DNA of 64,000 bases from Bradyrhizobium algeriense (GCF_036924595.1 NZ_JAZHRV010000001.1:7157501-7221500), one strand, 5' to 3'. Shown: positions 1 to 8,962, numbered from the stretch's first letter. Numbers and translations are program-made. Notes: generated by a model not told the origin, from the letters alone.

Positions 1-1391
1 GCAAAATAGTCCCCGAGTTGCTTGAGCAGGCGCGTCACGTCGAGGCTGCCGCTTTGGATGTGCAGCCCGAGATAATTGGAATGGATCTGCTCGCGCACGC
101 GCAGCCAGGTGCCCATCAGCGCCACGCCGATCTCGGCGCCGCCGAGCCGCATGATCTGGATATAGGCGGCGAATGACGTCGCGCGGGTCGGGTCGGAATT
201 GGACAGCGCGAGGATGATGATCGGCAACAGCGTGAGTGCCTGCCCGATCGACTGCAGGATCACGATGCCGACGAAATCGCCGCGTGCCCAGTCATGAGTC
301 AGTTGCGTTCCCCACAGATTGGCGGCAGCGAACGCCGAAAAACCGAGGACCACCACGGCGCGCGCATCGAAATGCCGAAGCAGGACGATCGAGAATGGCA
401 CCAGCACCACCATGGGCAAGGCGCCGAAGGTCAAGAGCAGAACGCCGCTTTGTTCGGGCCGCATCAGGCCCACAACGCTGAGAAAATTCGGTACCAGCGA
501 CGAGTTGGAGAGGCTGGTCAAGGTATACAGCAGGATGACGACCAGCGAGAGCCCGACATTGCGCGAGAACAGCACGTTGACGTGCGCCCAGGGTTGGCGA
601 ACCAGCATCTCGTTGATCAGAAAGGCGATGAACAGCGCAGCCCCGGCGAGCAACAGCGCCATCACCGTGCCCGATTCCAGCCAGTCCAGACGATTGCCCT
701 GATCGAGACCGGCATAGATCATCGAGACGGAGGTGCCGAGCAGCAGCATCCCGCCCCAATCAGCGTGCCTCAGCAGGTCGCGGTTAACAGGTTCGCTGGG
801 CGTGCCGAGATAGATCATCAGGCCCATCAGTGGCGCTATCACCACGCCCTGCCAGTACAGCCACTGCCATCCCAGATGGTCGACATAGAAGCCGACCAGC
901 GAGGTGGAGGTGTCGAGCGCGAACCCGACCCTGATCGAATAGATCGAGATCGCCGGCAGCCACCATTTGATCGGCAAATTGCGCAAGATGATCATCAGCG
1001 TCGCCGGCACGAAGGTGCCGAGCAGCATGCCATGCACGATGCTGAGCGCGATCAGCGTGAGGTAATCGTGCACGAACGGGATCACCAGCGAGATCAGGGC
1101 ATAAACCAGGCTCGGAATGCCGAGCACGCGGCGCATCCCGAACACGGTCGCAAGCCACGCCACCGCCGGCGCGACGAATATCTGCGAGCCGATGCCCGCG
1201 GTAGAGAGCCAGGCGCCCTCGTCGAAGCCGAGCGAGAACGCGCCGCGCAGATCAGGCAGGCCTACCGACGTCAGCCGGCTGTCGAAGTTCGCCAGAAACG
1301 CACCGAGCAGCACCGCGCCGACCGCGAACAGCGGCCGCGGCGCGATCCCGCCGCGCGAAACCGGTCCGCGGTCGAGGTCATTTTCCGCCAT
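1..1391 (-). CDS. MFS efflux transporter, DHA2 (EmrB/QacA) family, 3' end cut by window
   Basis: This is an inner-membrane proton-driven drug exporter of the 14-helix DHA2 type. The frame opens with ATG at 1391 (MAENDLDRGPVSRGG...) and stays open to base 1, giving 463 codons without a stop, so the C-terminus lies outside. The protein is a succession of hydrophobic helices (for example LIALSIVHGMLLGTFVPATL, then a helix around WQWLYWQGVVIAPLMGLMIY). The start overlaps the stop of the upstream membrane-fusion gene by 14 bp, so the two are translated together. With that partner it would form an EmrAB-like pump reaching an outer-membrane channel. The substrate cannot be told from sequence. Confidence 0.85.
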   Translation of the reverse strand, partial: MAENDLDRGPVSRGGIAPRPLFAVGAVLLGAFLANFDSRLTSVGLPDLRGAFSLGFDEGAWLSTAGIGSQIFVAPAVAWLATVFGMRRVLGIPSLVYALISLVIPFVHDYLTLIALSIVHGMLLGTFVPATLMIILRNLPIKWWLPAISIYSIRVGFALDTSTSLVGFYVDHLGWQWLYWQGVVIAPLMGLMIYLGTPSEPVNRDLLRHADWGGMLLLGTSVSMIYAGLDQGNRLDWLESGTVMALLLAGAALFIAFLINEMLVRQPWAHVNVLFSRNVGLSLVVILLYTLTSLSNSSLVPNFLSVVGLMRPEQSGVLLLTFGALPMVVLVPFSIVLLRHFDARAVVVLGFSAFAAANLWGTQLTHDWARGDFVGIVILQSIGQALTLLPIIILALSNSDPTRATSFAAYIQIMRLGGAEIGVALMGTWLRVREQIHSNYLGLHIQSGSLDVTRLLKQLGDYF

Positions 1392-2529
1392 CCGTGCCCG
1401 CCTGGCCGGTATTGATATGGGTGACGACGGACATCCCGGGCAGCAGGCGCTCCAGCAGCGGCTGGTTCTTGTCCAACTGAATCCGGACCGGGACGCGCTG
1501 AACCACCTTGGTGAAATTGCCGGTGGCATTGTCCGGCGGCAGCAACGCGAATTGCGAACCGCTCGCCGGCGCAATCCGCTCGACGCGACCGCGCAGTTTT
1601 TCGTTCGGGAAACTGTCGACGCTGATCTCGACGGGCTGACCGGGTTCGACCTGGGTCAACTGCGTTTCCTTGTAATTGGCGATCACATAGACGTTCGGCA
1701 GCGGCACGACGTTGATGAGGTTGGTGCCGATATTGACGTAATCGCCCGGCTGCACCTGCCGCTCGCCGGTGACGCCATCGAACGGCGCCACGATTTTGGT
1801 GTAGCCGAGCTTGAGTTTGGCCGCGGCCAGCGTCGCCTTGGCGCCCTCGAGGTCGGCGGCACGCTGCTTCTTGGTGCCCGACAGCACGTCGAGCTGGTGA
1901 CGTTGCGCGGCGATGACGGCACGGCTCGCGCGCACGTCCGCCTGCGCCTTGGCAAAGGCCGCAGTCGCCTGTTCGAGCTTCTGGCGCGTTCCGGATTCGG
2001 TCTGCGACAGCGACTGCTGGCGCTCCTGTTCCTGACGCGCCTCGACCTCCTGGGCGGCCGCGGATACGAGCTGAGCTTCGGCCTGTGCAATTGTCGCGTA
2101 TTGCAGTTCGACCTGATTGCTCAGATTGTCGAGGGCTGCCTGCGCGGCGGCGACGCTGGCCTCGGCCTGTGCGACCTGAGCCGCGTAATCGGCAGGATCG
2201 ATCTGCACCAGCAAATCGCCAGCCTTGACGCGCTGGAAATCCTTCACTGCGACCGTAATCACCTCGCCGGCGACCCGGCTGCTCAACCGCGTGAGCTCGG
2301 CACGAACATAGGCATCGTTGGTGGTCTGGATCGTGGCGCTGCCAACCCAGGCATCCCAGCGCACCGTCGCCAGCGCGATAAAGACCAACGCCGTCAGCAC
2401 CGCAAACAATGGAATCGTGAAGCGGCCCCAGAAGCCGCTTACCGCCGGCGACGGCTTCGGAGCTAGCGCGAGCGGCGGAGATGGGGTCCGATTTGCGGGT
2501 GGCGGACTCGTTTGATCCTGCTCGCTCAC
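1378..2529 (-). CDS. HlyD/EmrA-type membrane fusion protein
   Basis: This is the periplasmic adaptor of the efflux pump encoded just downstream. It has a proline-rich cytoplasmic tail, one membrane anchor (IPLFAVLTALVFIALATV), a biotinyl-lipoyl-like half motif (GEVITVAVKDFQRVKAGDLL), a long Ala/Gln-rich coiled coil and the matching second lipoyl half (KIVAPFDGVTGERQVQPGDYV). A longer reading from TTG at 2586 exists. I prefer GTG at 2529 (VSEQDQT...) because GAGGG lies about 8 bases upstream. Its 3' end overlaps the transporter start. The gene begins 67 bp after the end of nth on the same strand, so co-transcription with nth is possible. Confidence 0.88.
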   Translation of the reverse strand: MSEQDQTSPPPANRTPSPPLALAPKPSPAVSGFWGRFTIPLFAVLTALVFIALATVRWDAWVGSATIQTTNDAYVRAELTRLSSRVAGEVITVAVKDFQRVKAGDLLVQIDPADYAAQVAQAEASVAAAQAALDNLSNQVELQYATIAQAEAQLVSAAAQEVEARQEQERQQSLSQTESGTRQKLEQATAAFAKAQADVRASRAVIAAQRHQLDVLSGTKKQRAADLEGAKATLAAAKLKLGYTKIVAPFDGVTGERQVQPGDYVNIGTNLINVVPLPNVYVIANYKETQLTQVEPGQPVEISVDSFPNEKLRGRVERIAPASGSQFALLPPDNATGNFTKVVQRVPVRIQLDKNQPLLERLLPGMSVVTHINTGQAGTDGGK

Positions 2530-2596
2530 AGCGACGCCCTCAATTACGTTCCCGAGAGCCGGATTAAGACCCTCACGACATGACAACGATCATGCC

Positions 2597-3358
2597 TCAG
2601 ACCGTCTTCTCCGGCCAACGGCAAAGATCGTTGATCAGGCATACCTCGCAGCGCGGCTTGCGGGCGAGACATGTGTAGCGCCCGTGCAGGATCAGCCAGT
2701 GATGGGCGTGCAGCATGAATTCAGACGGGATCACCTTCTCCAGCCCGAGTTCGACCTCAAGCACGTTATTGCCGGGCGCCAGCCCGGTGCGGTTGCCGAC
2801 GCGGAACACATGGGTATCCACTGCCATGGTGTGTTCGCCGTAGGCCATGTTGAGCACGACATTGGCGGTCTTGCGCCCGGCGCCGGGCAGCGTCTCGATC
2901 TCGGCCCGGGTGCGCGGCACCTCACCGCCGAATTCGGCGATCAGTTTTTCCGAGAGCGCGATGACGTTCTTCGCCTTGTTGCGATAGAGCCCGATGGTCT
3001 TGATGTACTCGCGCACTTTCTCTTCACCGAGCTCCAGCATCTTCTCCGGCGTATCGGCGACCGCAAACAGCGCGCGCGTCGCCTTGTTGACGCCGGCGTC
3101 GGTAGCCTGCGCCGACAGCACGACCGCCACCAGCAGCGTATAGGGATTGAGATGTTCGAGTTCGCCCTTCGGCTCCGGATTGGCTTTGCGAAATCGGCTG
3201 AAGACCTCGTGGATCTCGGCCGGCGTCCAGGGTTTCGGCTTGGCTGACTGCTTCGCCACACGCTTCGGCACCGCCTTGGCGGCCTTCTTTGCCACTTTCT
3301 TCGGCACCGACGGAACGCTGGATTTTTTTGCGCTGATAGAGCGGGTGATTTTGGCCAT
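2597..3358 (-). CDS. nth: Endonuclease III (DNA glycosylase/AP lyase)
   Basis: This base-excision-repair enzyme removes oxidised pyrimidines and cleaves the abasic site. Visible hallmarks are the helix-hairpin-helix LPGAGRKTANVVLNMAYG, the following catalytic aspartate in VDTHVFRVGNRTGL, and the C-terminal iron-sulphur motif C-x6-C-x2-C-x5-C (CLARKPRCEVCLINDLC). With ATG at 3358 the protein has 253 residues. Its first 45 or so residues are a Lys/Ala/Pro-rich extension (KKVAKKAAKAVPKRVAKQ) not found in the 211-residue E. coli enzyme. A longer reading to 3502 would run into the divergent DUF2244 gene and is less likely. Only 22 bp separate the two divergent starts. Confidence 0.95.
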   Translation of the reverse strand: MAKITRSISAKKSSVPSVPKKVAKKAAKAVPKRVAKQSAKPKPWTPAEIHEVFSRFRKANPEPKGELEHLNPYTLLVAVVLSAQATDAGVNKATRALFAVADTPEKMLELGEEKVREYIKTIGLYRNKAKNVIALSEKLIAEFGGEVPRTRAEIETLPGAGRKTANVVLNMAYGEHTMAVDTHVFRVGNRTGLAPGNNVLEVELGLEKVIPSEFMLHAHHWLILHGRYTCLARKPRCEVCLINDLCRWPEKTV

Positions 3359-3380
3359 GATCGGGATATACTGATACGCG

Positions 3381-3902
3381 ATGACCGCAGGCAACGACTT
3401 TGATCCCCCGCTTGACCCGCCGACGCTGTTTTCGGCGCGGGTGACGCCGCATCGCTCGCTCAACCGCACCGGCTTTTTGGTGCTGATGACGTTCATCGGC
3501 ATCGTCAGCTTTGTCGCCGGCGTCGCGTTCTGCCTGATGGGCGCGTGGCCGGTGTTGGGGTTTTTCGGCCTCGATGTACTGGTGATCTACTGGGCGTTCC
3601 GGATCAATTTCCGCAGCGCTGACGCCACCGAGGATATCGTGGTGACGCCATCGGAATTACGCGTGCGGCGGGTCAGCCATCGCGGCCGTCTGATCGAATG
3701 GTCGTTCAATCCGCTCTGGGTCCAGCTCGAACAGACCGGCGACCCCGAATTCGGCATCGAGCGGCTTTATCTGGTCTCCCGCGGCCGCCGGGTTTCGGTC
3801 GGCTATTTCCTCGGACCAGACGAAAAAGCTAGCTTTGCCAAAGCCTTACTGGCTGCGTTGCAGACCGCCAAGCGCGGTATCACATACAATCCGGTCGCGT
3901 AG
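3381..3902 (+). CDS. DUF2244 family integral membrane protein
   Basis: This 173-residue protein has two adjacent hydrophobic segments (about residues 30-50 and 52-72: TGFLVLMTFIGIVSFVAGVA and VLGFFGLDVLVIYWAF). A cytoplasmic basic region (SELRVRRVSHRGRLIEW) and a C-terminal domain follow. Layout and motifs match DUF2244, a conserved alphaproteobacterial family of unknown function. It is divergent from nth and followed by a dispersed repeat and the methyltransferase gene. TATACT at 3366-3371 lies so close to the ATG that a very short leader is likely if it is the -10 box. No function is proposed. Confidence 0.85.
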   Translation: MTAGNDFDPPLDPPTLFSARVTPHRSLNRTGFLVLMTFIGIVSFVAGVAFCLMGAWPVLGFFGLDVLVIYWAFRINFRSADATEDIVVTPSELRVRRVSHRGRLIEWSFNPLWVQLEQTGDPEFGIERLYLVSRGRRVSVGYFLGPDEKASFAKALLAALQTAKRGITYNPVA

Positions 3903-3912
3903 GCTCTCTTTT

Positions 3913-3962
3913 TTGACGCGTTTTCTTCACGCGAACCGGTTCCCACTTCGCTCGAAAACGCT
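3913..3962 (+). repeat. 50-bp dispersed repeat, copy 1
   Basis: The segment from TTGACGCGTTTTCTTCACGC to CGAAAACGCT is almost the reverse complement of 61653-61702: 47 of 50 positions agree by eye. It lies just after the DUF2244 stop and before the Ada-type gene. It resembles the short repeats scattered through Bradyrhizobium-lineage genomes. No coding function is seen. Confidence 0.85.
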
Positions 3963-3995
3963 ACGTTGTCAGAAATCGGGTGGTTTGGACCGCGC

Positions 3996-4913
3996 ATGAG
4001 CCCTAAATCAGACCCCATGATGATATCAGCCATACATGACCAACGCTTGGCCAGGCCAGGCCACCAGAGCGCCGCGCTCCGCGACTACGACTCCGTGCGC
4101 CGCGCCATCGCCTTCATCTCCGAGCACTGGCGCACGCAGCCGACCATCGAGTTGATGGCGGACGCTGCCGCCGTGACGCCGGATGAGCTGCACCATCTGT
4201 TCCGCCGCTGGGCCGGGCTGACGCCAAAGGCATTTATGCAGGCGCTCACCCTGGACCATGCGAAAGGCTTGCTGCGCGATTCCGCCAGCGTGCTCGATGC
4301 CGCGCTCGATTCAGGGCTCTCGGGCCCGGGCCGGCTGCATGACCTCTTTGTCACCCATGAAGCGATGTCGCCGGGCGAATGGAAGAATGGCGGCGCCGGC
4401 ATGACGCTGCGCTACGGATTCCACGCTTGCCCATTCGGCACCGCGATCGTGATCGCCAGCGACCGCGGACTGGCGGGGCTTGCCTTCGCCGATCCCGGCG
4501 AGGAACCGACGGCGTTTGCCGACATGAAGCGGCGCTGGCCCAACGCGACCTATGTCGAGGACCACGACGGCACCACTGACCTCGCGCAACGCATCTTCGA
4601 TACGCGGCTTTGGCGGCCGGACCAGCCGCTCCGCGTGGTCCTGATCGGCACCGATTTCGAGGTGCGGGTGTGGGAGACGCTGCTGAAAATTCCGATGGGC
4701 CGCGCGGTCTGCTATTCCGACATCGCGAACAAGATCAAGAACCCGAAAGCCTCGCGCGCTGTCGGCGCCGCGGTCGGAAGAAATCCGGTGTCGTTCGTGG
4801 TGCCCTGCCACCGCGCGCTCGGCAAGGGCGGCGCGCTGACCGGCTATCACTGGGGCATCACGCGCAAGCAGGCGATGCTGGGCTGGGAAGCGGGACAGGT
4901 GGGATTGCATTGA
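3996..4913 (+). CDS. Ada/Ogt-type bifunctional HTH regulator and methylated-DNA--protein-cysteine methyltransferase
   Basis: This protein repairs O6-alkylguanine by suicidal methyl transfer and may act as an AraC-type regulator. The N-terminal part (residues 25-120) is an AraC-like double helix-turn-helix (IELMADAAAVTPDELHHLF). The C-terminal part is the Ogt domain with the acceptor-cysteine motif VPCHRALGKGGALTGYHWG and the wing residues NPVSFV. It lacks the N-terminal zinc-cysteine domain of E. coli Ada. It is therefore like the HTH-plus-Ogt proteins of many rhizobia and would not sense phosphotriesters the Ada way. The start is uncertain: TTG 3966, ATG 3996 or ATG 4017/4020 are all in frame. 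It converges on gpmA. Confidence 0.9.
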   Translation: MSPKSDPMMISAIHDQRLARPGHQSAALRDYDSVRRAIAFISEHWRTQPTIELMADAAAVTPDELHHLFRRWAGLTPKAFMQALTLDHAKGLLRDSASVLDAALDSGLSGPGRLHDLFVTHEAMSPGEWKNGGAGMTLRYGFHACPFGTAIVIASDRGLAGLAFADPGEEPTAFADMKRRWPNATYVEDHDGTTDLAQRIFDTRLWRPDQPLRVVLIGTDFEVRVWETLLKIPMGRAVCYSDIANKIKNPKASRAVGAAVGRNPVSFVVPCHRALGKGGALTGYHWGITRKQAMLGWEAGQVGLH

Positions 4914-4917
4914 CTTC

Positions 4918-5006
4918 GTAGAGTGGGCAAAGCGAAGCGTGCCCACCATTCAGTCGTCGTCGGGATAGATGGTGGGCACGGCGCTAACGCGCCTTTGCCC
5001 ACCCTG
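4918..5006. repeat. Inverted-repeat element between convergent genes, copy A
   Basis: The outer arms are GTAGAGTGGGCAAAGCG and CGCGCCTTTGCCCACCCTGC. The inner arms are GTGCCCACCAT and ATGGTGGGCAC. A near-identical element is at 42006-42091. It fills the space between the stops of the Ada-type gene (4913, plus) and gpmA (5018, minus), where a hairpin could end transcription from both sides. Confidence 0.9.
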
Positions 5007-5017
5007 CACGCCCGAAC

Positions 5018-5641
5018 TCAAGCCGCCAGATCGACCTTCGTCGCCACCGTCGAATCCGCATTGAGCCGGTAGATCACCGGCACGCCGGTTGCGAGTTCGC
5101 GTTTCAAAATCTGCTCGGGCGTGAGCTTCTCCAGCACCATGATCAGCGCGCGCAGCGAATTGCCGTGGGCGGCGATCAGCGTGCGCTGTCCGCGCAGCAC
5201 GCCGGGCAAAATCTCCTGCACGTAATACGGCAGCGCGCGCGCCAGCGTGTCCTTCAGGCTTTCGCCACCGGGCGGCGGCACGTCGTAGGAGCGGCGCCAG
5301 ACCAGCACCTGGTCCTCGCCCCATTTCTTGCGGGCGTCATCCTTGTTGAGCCCGGAGAGGTCGCCGTAATCGCGTTCGTTGAGCGCGAGGTCCTTCGTCG
5401 TCGGCAGTCCGGTCTGCCCGATCTCGGCGAGCATCAGTTTCAGCGTATGCTGGGCGCGCGTCAGGTCCGAGGTAAAGGCAACGTCGAACGTCAACCCTTG
5501 CGCCTTCAGTTTGCGGCCGGCCTCCTTGGCCTCAGTAATGCCCTGTTCGGTGAGGTCAGGGTCCTTCCAGCCGGTGAACAGGTTTTTCAGATTCCATTCG
5601 CTCTGCCCGTGACGCACGAGCACAAGAAGACGTTCGCTCAT
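5018..5641 (-). CDS. gpmA: 2,3-bisphosphoglycerate-dependent phosphoglycerate mutase
   Basis: This glycolytic/gluconeogenic enzyme interconverts 3- and 2-phosphoglycerate. The catalytic histidine is in [12 protein letters not shown] at residues 6-17, the second active-site histidine is in [12 protein letters not shown], and the [11 protein letters not shown] substrate loop is intact. At 207 residues it has the length typical of the short alphaproteobacterial form. The start is ATG at 5641 ([13 protein letters not shown]); the frame is open further upstream, but that stretch overlaps dapB. It follows dapB by 26 bp on the same strand, so the two are likely co-transcribed. Confidence 0.97.
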   Translation of the reverse strand: MSERLLVLVRHGQSEWNLKNLFTGWKDPDLTEQGITEAKEAGRKLKAQGLTFDVAFTSDLTRAQHTLKLMLAEIGQTGLPTTKDLALNERDYGDLSGLNKDDARKKWGEDQVLVWRRSYDVPPPGGESLKDTLARALPYYVQEILPGVLRGQRTLIAAHGNSLRALIMVLEKLTPEQILKRELATGVPVIYRLNADSTVATKVDLAA

Positions 5642-5667
5642 TGGGTGGATTTTCCGTTGTTCGATTT

Positions 5668-6483
5668 CTAGAAGTCGGCAAGCCCGAGCACGTCGGTCAT
5701 CGTATAGAAGCCCGGCTTCCTGCCGTGCGCCCACAGCGCGGCTTTCACCGCACCTTGCGCGAACATCGTCCGGTCTTCCGCACGATGGGTCAGTTCGATG
5801 CGCTCCATGGAGCCGGCGAAGATCACGCTGTGATCGCCAACAACGGTACCGCCGCGCAGCGCGGCAAAGCCGATATCGCCCGGCCGGCGCGCGCCGGTAT
5901 GTCCGTCGCGGCCTCGTGCGGAGCGCGCGTGCAGGTCGACGCCGCGGCCGGCGGCAGCGGCCTCGCCGAGCAGGAAGGCGGTGCCCGACGGCGCGTCGAT
6001 CTTGGCCTTGTGGTGCATTTCGACGATTTCGATGTCGAAGCTTTCGTCCAGCGACTGCGCGACGCGCTTGACCAGCGCAGCGAGCAGATTGATGCCGAGG
6101 CTCATATTGCCTGACTGCACCACCACCGCGCGCTCGGTAACACTCTTGATCACCGCCATGTCTGATGCCGACAGGCCGGTGGTTCCGACGATGTGCACGA
6201 GCCCGCGCTGGGCGGCAATCGCAACATTGGCAATGGTCGCCGCAGGGACGGTGAAATCCAGAATGCCGTCGGCATTGGCCGACAGGGTCCACAGGTCGGC
6301 CGAGAGTTTGACGCCGTTCTCCGGCAGGCCGGCGAGCACGCCGGCATCCTTGCCCAAAAGTTCCGAGCCCGGCGCTTCCAGCGCACCGGTCAACACCGCG
6401 CCCGGCGTCTCCGAAATGACGCGCACCAGCGCGCGGCCCATCCGGCCGCCGGCCCCCGCAACGATCAATCGCATATCGGCCAT
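5668..6483 (-). CDS. dapB: 4-hydroxy-tetrahydrodipicolinate reductase
   Basis: This NAD(P)H-dependent step of lysine and meso-diaminopimelate synthesis supplies the peptidoglycan cross-linking amino acid. The N-terminal Rossmann motif is [13 protein letters not shown]. The catalytic/substrate signature is seen as [20 protein letters not shown], with the E-x-H-H-x-x-K-x-D-x-P-S-G-T-A pattern complete. Length (271 aa) is normal for the family. It is upstream of gpmA and downstream of the accessory type I secretion block, all on the minus strand; a 206-bp gap separates it from the M23 peptidase gene. Confidence 0.97.
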   Translation of the reverse strand: MADMRLIVAGAGGRMGRALVRVISETPGAVLTGALEAPGSELLGKDAGVLAGLPENGVKLSADLWTLSANADGILDFTVPAATIANVAIAAQRGLVHIVGTTGLSASDMAVIKSVTERAVVVQSGNMSLGINLLAALVKRVAQSLDESFDIEIVEMHHKAKIDAPSGTAFLLGEAAAAGRGVDLHARSARGRDGHTGARRPGDIGFAALRGGTVVGDHSVIFAGSMERIELTHRAEDRTMFAQGAVKAALWAHGRKPGFYTMTDVLGLADF

Positions 6484-6689
6484 GGTTTCACCTCTTTACG
6501 CCCTATAGCGGGACGAGGCCGTTCCGGCAACCAATCAGGCGGCCATGCGGACCGGGGCCCCGGACGAGCGAGGGGGCAAGCAGGACAGCGATCCTGTCCC
6601 GGACATTTCGATCCGACGATGATCCGTATTGTCGGCGCCCTGTCCGCCGGATCGAACCAGATGCCCCGGAGACCGGCCGCCCCTCGCTG
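6484..6689. other. Intergenic region upstream of dapB
   Basis: This 206-bp gap must hold the dapB promoter and any terminator of the preceding M23 gene. It contains small palindromes (CCGGGGCCCCGG near 6557 and CAGGACAGCGATCCTG near 6582) but no U-tract on either strand. I see no gene. Confidence 0.5.
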
Positions 6690-7730
6690 CTAGAGGGTGA
6701 GTTCCATATCTTTCTTCAGGACGACCCGGCCGTCGCGCTCGACAACATACGTGGCCTTGTAGGTGCCACGATCCCAGCCGGTCGCCGGACGCTTTTTGCC
6801 GGTAAACAGCATGAACTGCGCCTTGTTCGCCTGAAGTTGTGGGGCTCGATTTTCGGCGATGACGTTTCCGAGCGGGTCCTTGATCGCAAGTTGTTGTGCG
6901 TCGCCCGTCTTCAGGCCGATAACACGAATAAAAGCGACAATCGCCGCTGCGCCGGTGGACGGCACTTCCTTGTCCGCGCTTCCATCCTCGATGGATTCCA
7001 TCGTCACCGGACCGCTCGCGAAGCCGGCGTTTAGAACGGCTCGCTCCTGATAGGCGAGTTGCGCGTGAAGCGCGGGGTGCCATAGCGGTTCGCCACTACC
7101 GCATGAGCCGGCGGCAGCGCCATAGGCGAAAGGATCGACGACCGCCCCATTGTGCCTGACCGTGAAATGCAGATGAGGATATTCGGTCAGTCCTGAAAGA
7201 CCTACGCGGCCAAGCGGCTGCCCGCCCTTGACCACGTCGCCGGGCTTCACCGCCAGGCTGCCGCTGGCCATATGGCAATACTGGGTTTCCCAGTGCTCCG
7301 CATGTTCGATCACAACGCCATTGCCGCATTCGACATCGCGAACGGCTTCGCGCGCCGATTTGCTAAAGGCGCCGTCCGGCGCATCGCCTCGTGTGCGAAG
7401 AACGCGGCCACTCGCGGAAGCGAGCACTTCCACGCCTGCCCTTTGCGACGCCAGTGACGGCAAGCGAAAGTCAGTCCCGTTATGGCCGTCATACGTCAGG
7501 GTGCCGCACTTGAAGTCTCGCGCTGACGCTGACGGATCGGCATCAATATAATTCTGGATGTAGCAGGTGCGGCCAGGTTCGCAGGCGATTGGCATCCCCA
7601 ATTGAATGCTCTGGGCGATCACCTCGGAAGAAAGGCCAGAAGAAAGGCCAAGTGTCGCCGCCAAGGCAAAAGTCCGAGAAAAAGCCGCTCGGCGCATAGA
7701 TTCCCGAGCCATCGTAAGTGGCTTGAGCAT
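6690..7730 (-). CDS. Secreted M23-family peptidoglycan metallo-endopeptidase
   Basis: This is a predicted periplasmic or secreted zinc peptidase that cleaves peptidoglycan cross-bridges (LytM/lysostaphin fold). The ATG at 7730 overlaps the regulator's stop as TGATG, a translational-coupling arrangement. The N-terminus is a signal peptide (RRAAFSRTFALAATLGLSSG ... EVIAQ). Zinc ligands are seen in HNGTDFRLP (H-x-x-x-D) and YPHLHFTV (H-x-H), with a further histidine in TQYCHMASGSL. A C-terminal domain of about 120 residues (GDAQQLAIKDPLGNVIAENR) has no family that I recognise. It is the last gene of the RTX/type I secretion run, which suggests a role with that system rather than ordinary growth. 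Confidence 0.9.
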   Translation of the reverse strand: MLKPLTMARESMRRAAFSRTFALAATLGLSSGLSSEVIAQSIQLGMPIACEPGRTCYIQNYIDADPSASARDFKCGTLTYDGHNGTDFRLPSLASQRAGVEVLASASGRVLRTRGDAPDGAFSKSAREAVRDVECGNGVVIEHAEHWETQYCHMASGSLAVKPGDVVKGGQPLGRVGLSGLTEYPHLHFTVRHNGAVVDPFAYGAAAGSCGSGEPLWHPALHAQLAYQERAVLNAGFASGPVTMESIEDGSADKEVPSTGAAAIVAFIRVIGLKTGDAQQLAIKDPLGNVIAENRAPQLQANKAQFMLFTGKKRPATGWDRGTYKATYVVERDGRVVLKKDMELTL

Positions 7731-8962
7731 CAGTCCAGCGGCCGCCGGCCGGCCGTGCAAAGGTCAACCTCACTGTCGCCGTTCAACCGGCAATCCGAGG
7801 ACGCTGCGCCGACGGCCTTGTCGCGTGTCCCGGCGCCGAACGGCGATTGCGTGAGATGATAGAGCAGAAAGAACTCTGCCTGCCGATTGATCCCCAGTTT
7901 AAGCATGATGCGCTTGGTGTAGGTTCTGACAGTTGCCTCGGTCAACCGCAGGTCGGCACCGATGTCCCGTGGACTTTGGAACTGAAGAATCCGGGCAATG
8001 ATCCGCTCTTCGGCCCAGTTCAGGCCGAAGGCCGAGGCAATACGGTGCGCCCCCAGCACTTCATCGAATTGCGGCACGATGACCAACGCTTTTTGCGCGT
8101 CGCAATGCGTTGGTGCGGCGCCGATCTTGGCGAAGGCAAACTGCTGGCGTTCCGTCGAGAGAGGCACCGTTGTGTTCAGCCAGACCTGACCGGGCCGCGG
8201 GGCCAACGCCTCCCGGATTGCCTCCTTCAAATTCTCGGTCACCAGTCCGCTGGACCCTACCAGTCTGCCGCCATCCACCCTGATAAGGTCGCCCTTTGCC
8301 AGCAGCGCCCGTCCACCCTGATTGACCTCATGAACATGCAGGTCTTCGTCAACAACGAGGGCGGGAAAAGCCAGCTTTTCCAGCCATGTTTCTGCGTCTG
8401 GATGCCGATCCGGTGACCGCTGAGCAAGGGAATGCGCGGTTTCCCAAACCGTGCGCACCGCGCGCGCGAGACAGGGGATTTCGGCCCGAGCGAGCGCAGT
8501 CTGCCGCCATCCCGCGACAAACACTATGGTTGACCTGTCGCGAGAGGAAAACCTCCCTATGACGGAATGACTATTTGTTCCTGGCTCGGAGCCGATCAAC
8601 TTCCGCACAAAAGCGGTGCGCGCGTTTACGGGTTCGAGAAGAGAGCAATCGGCGCCAGCGCCCTTGCGGGCAATTCGCGCGACGGTCGTGGAGCATGACG
8701 GATCGATTGTGGCGTGTCCGATCCGGAACTCTTCAATCTCCGACCCGCCCGCGCACGACATGACCGCGACGTAGCAACTCTTGCAATCGAAAAGCTCGGC
8801 AACAGCCTTGCCAAAGTATTCCATCGCACTTTGGTTTCGACCCTGCTCCGCAGCCTGTCCTATATACGGCTCGTCGGCGTCCTGAAAAGGCTCGCCGCGC
8901 TCAGCGTGATTGACGCGAAATCGACTCTGCCTGAAAGGTAATGCTTTGCTGCTCTCATGCAT
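7730..8962 (-). CDS. LuxR-type (FixJ/NarL HTH) transcriptional regulator
   Basis: This 410-residue regulator has a C-terminal LuxR-type DNA-binding domain (AEERIIARILQFQSPRDIGADLRLTEATVRTYTKRIMLKLG). A PAS-like sensing region precedes it (FPALVVDEDLHVHEVNQGGRALLAKGDL). No receiver domain, transmembrane helix or recognisable acyl-homoserine-lactone pocket is visible, so the signal is unknown. ATG at 8962 (MHESSK) has GGGAGG six bases upstream and is preferred over ATG 8998. It sits 45 bp after the HlyD stop and is coupled to the M23 peptidase. It is a good candidate for local control of the RTX operon, perhaps through the direct repeats at 13591-13619. Confidence 0.82.
   Translation of the reverse strand: MHESSKALPFRQSRFRVNHAERGEPFQDADEPYIGQAAEQGRNQSAMEYFGKAVAELFDCKSCYVAVMSCAGGSEIEEFRIGHATIDPSCSTTVARIARKGAGADCSLLEPVNARTAFVRKLIGSEPGTNSHSVIGRFSSRDRSTIVFVAGWRQTALARAEIPCLARAVRTVWETAHSLAQRSPDRHPDAETWLEKLAFPALVVDEDLHVHEVNQGGRALLAKGDLIRVDGGRLVGSSGLVTENLKEAIREALAPRPGQVWLNTTVPLSTERQQFAFAKIGAAPTHCDAQKALVIVPQFDEVLGAHRIASAFGLNWAEERIIARILQFQSPRDIGADLRLTEATVRTYTKRIMLKLGINRQAEFFLLYHLTQSPFGAGTRDKAVGAASSDCRLNGDSEVDLCTAGRRPLD

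Noticed and set aside
294..1415. 373-codon plus-strand open frame over the MFS transporter
   Set aside because: Antisense to a protein with clear membrane helices; its product is a Gln/His/Arg-rich string without domains.
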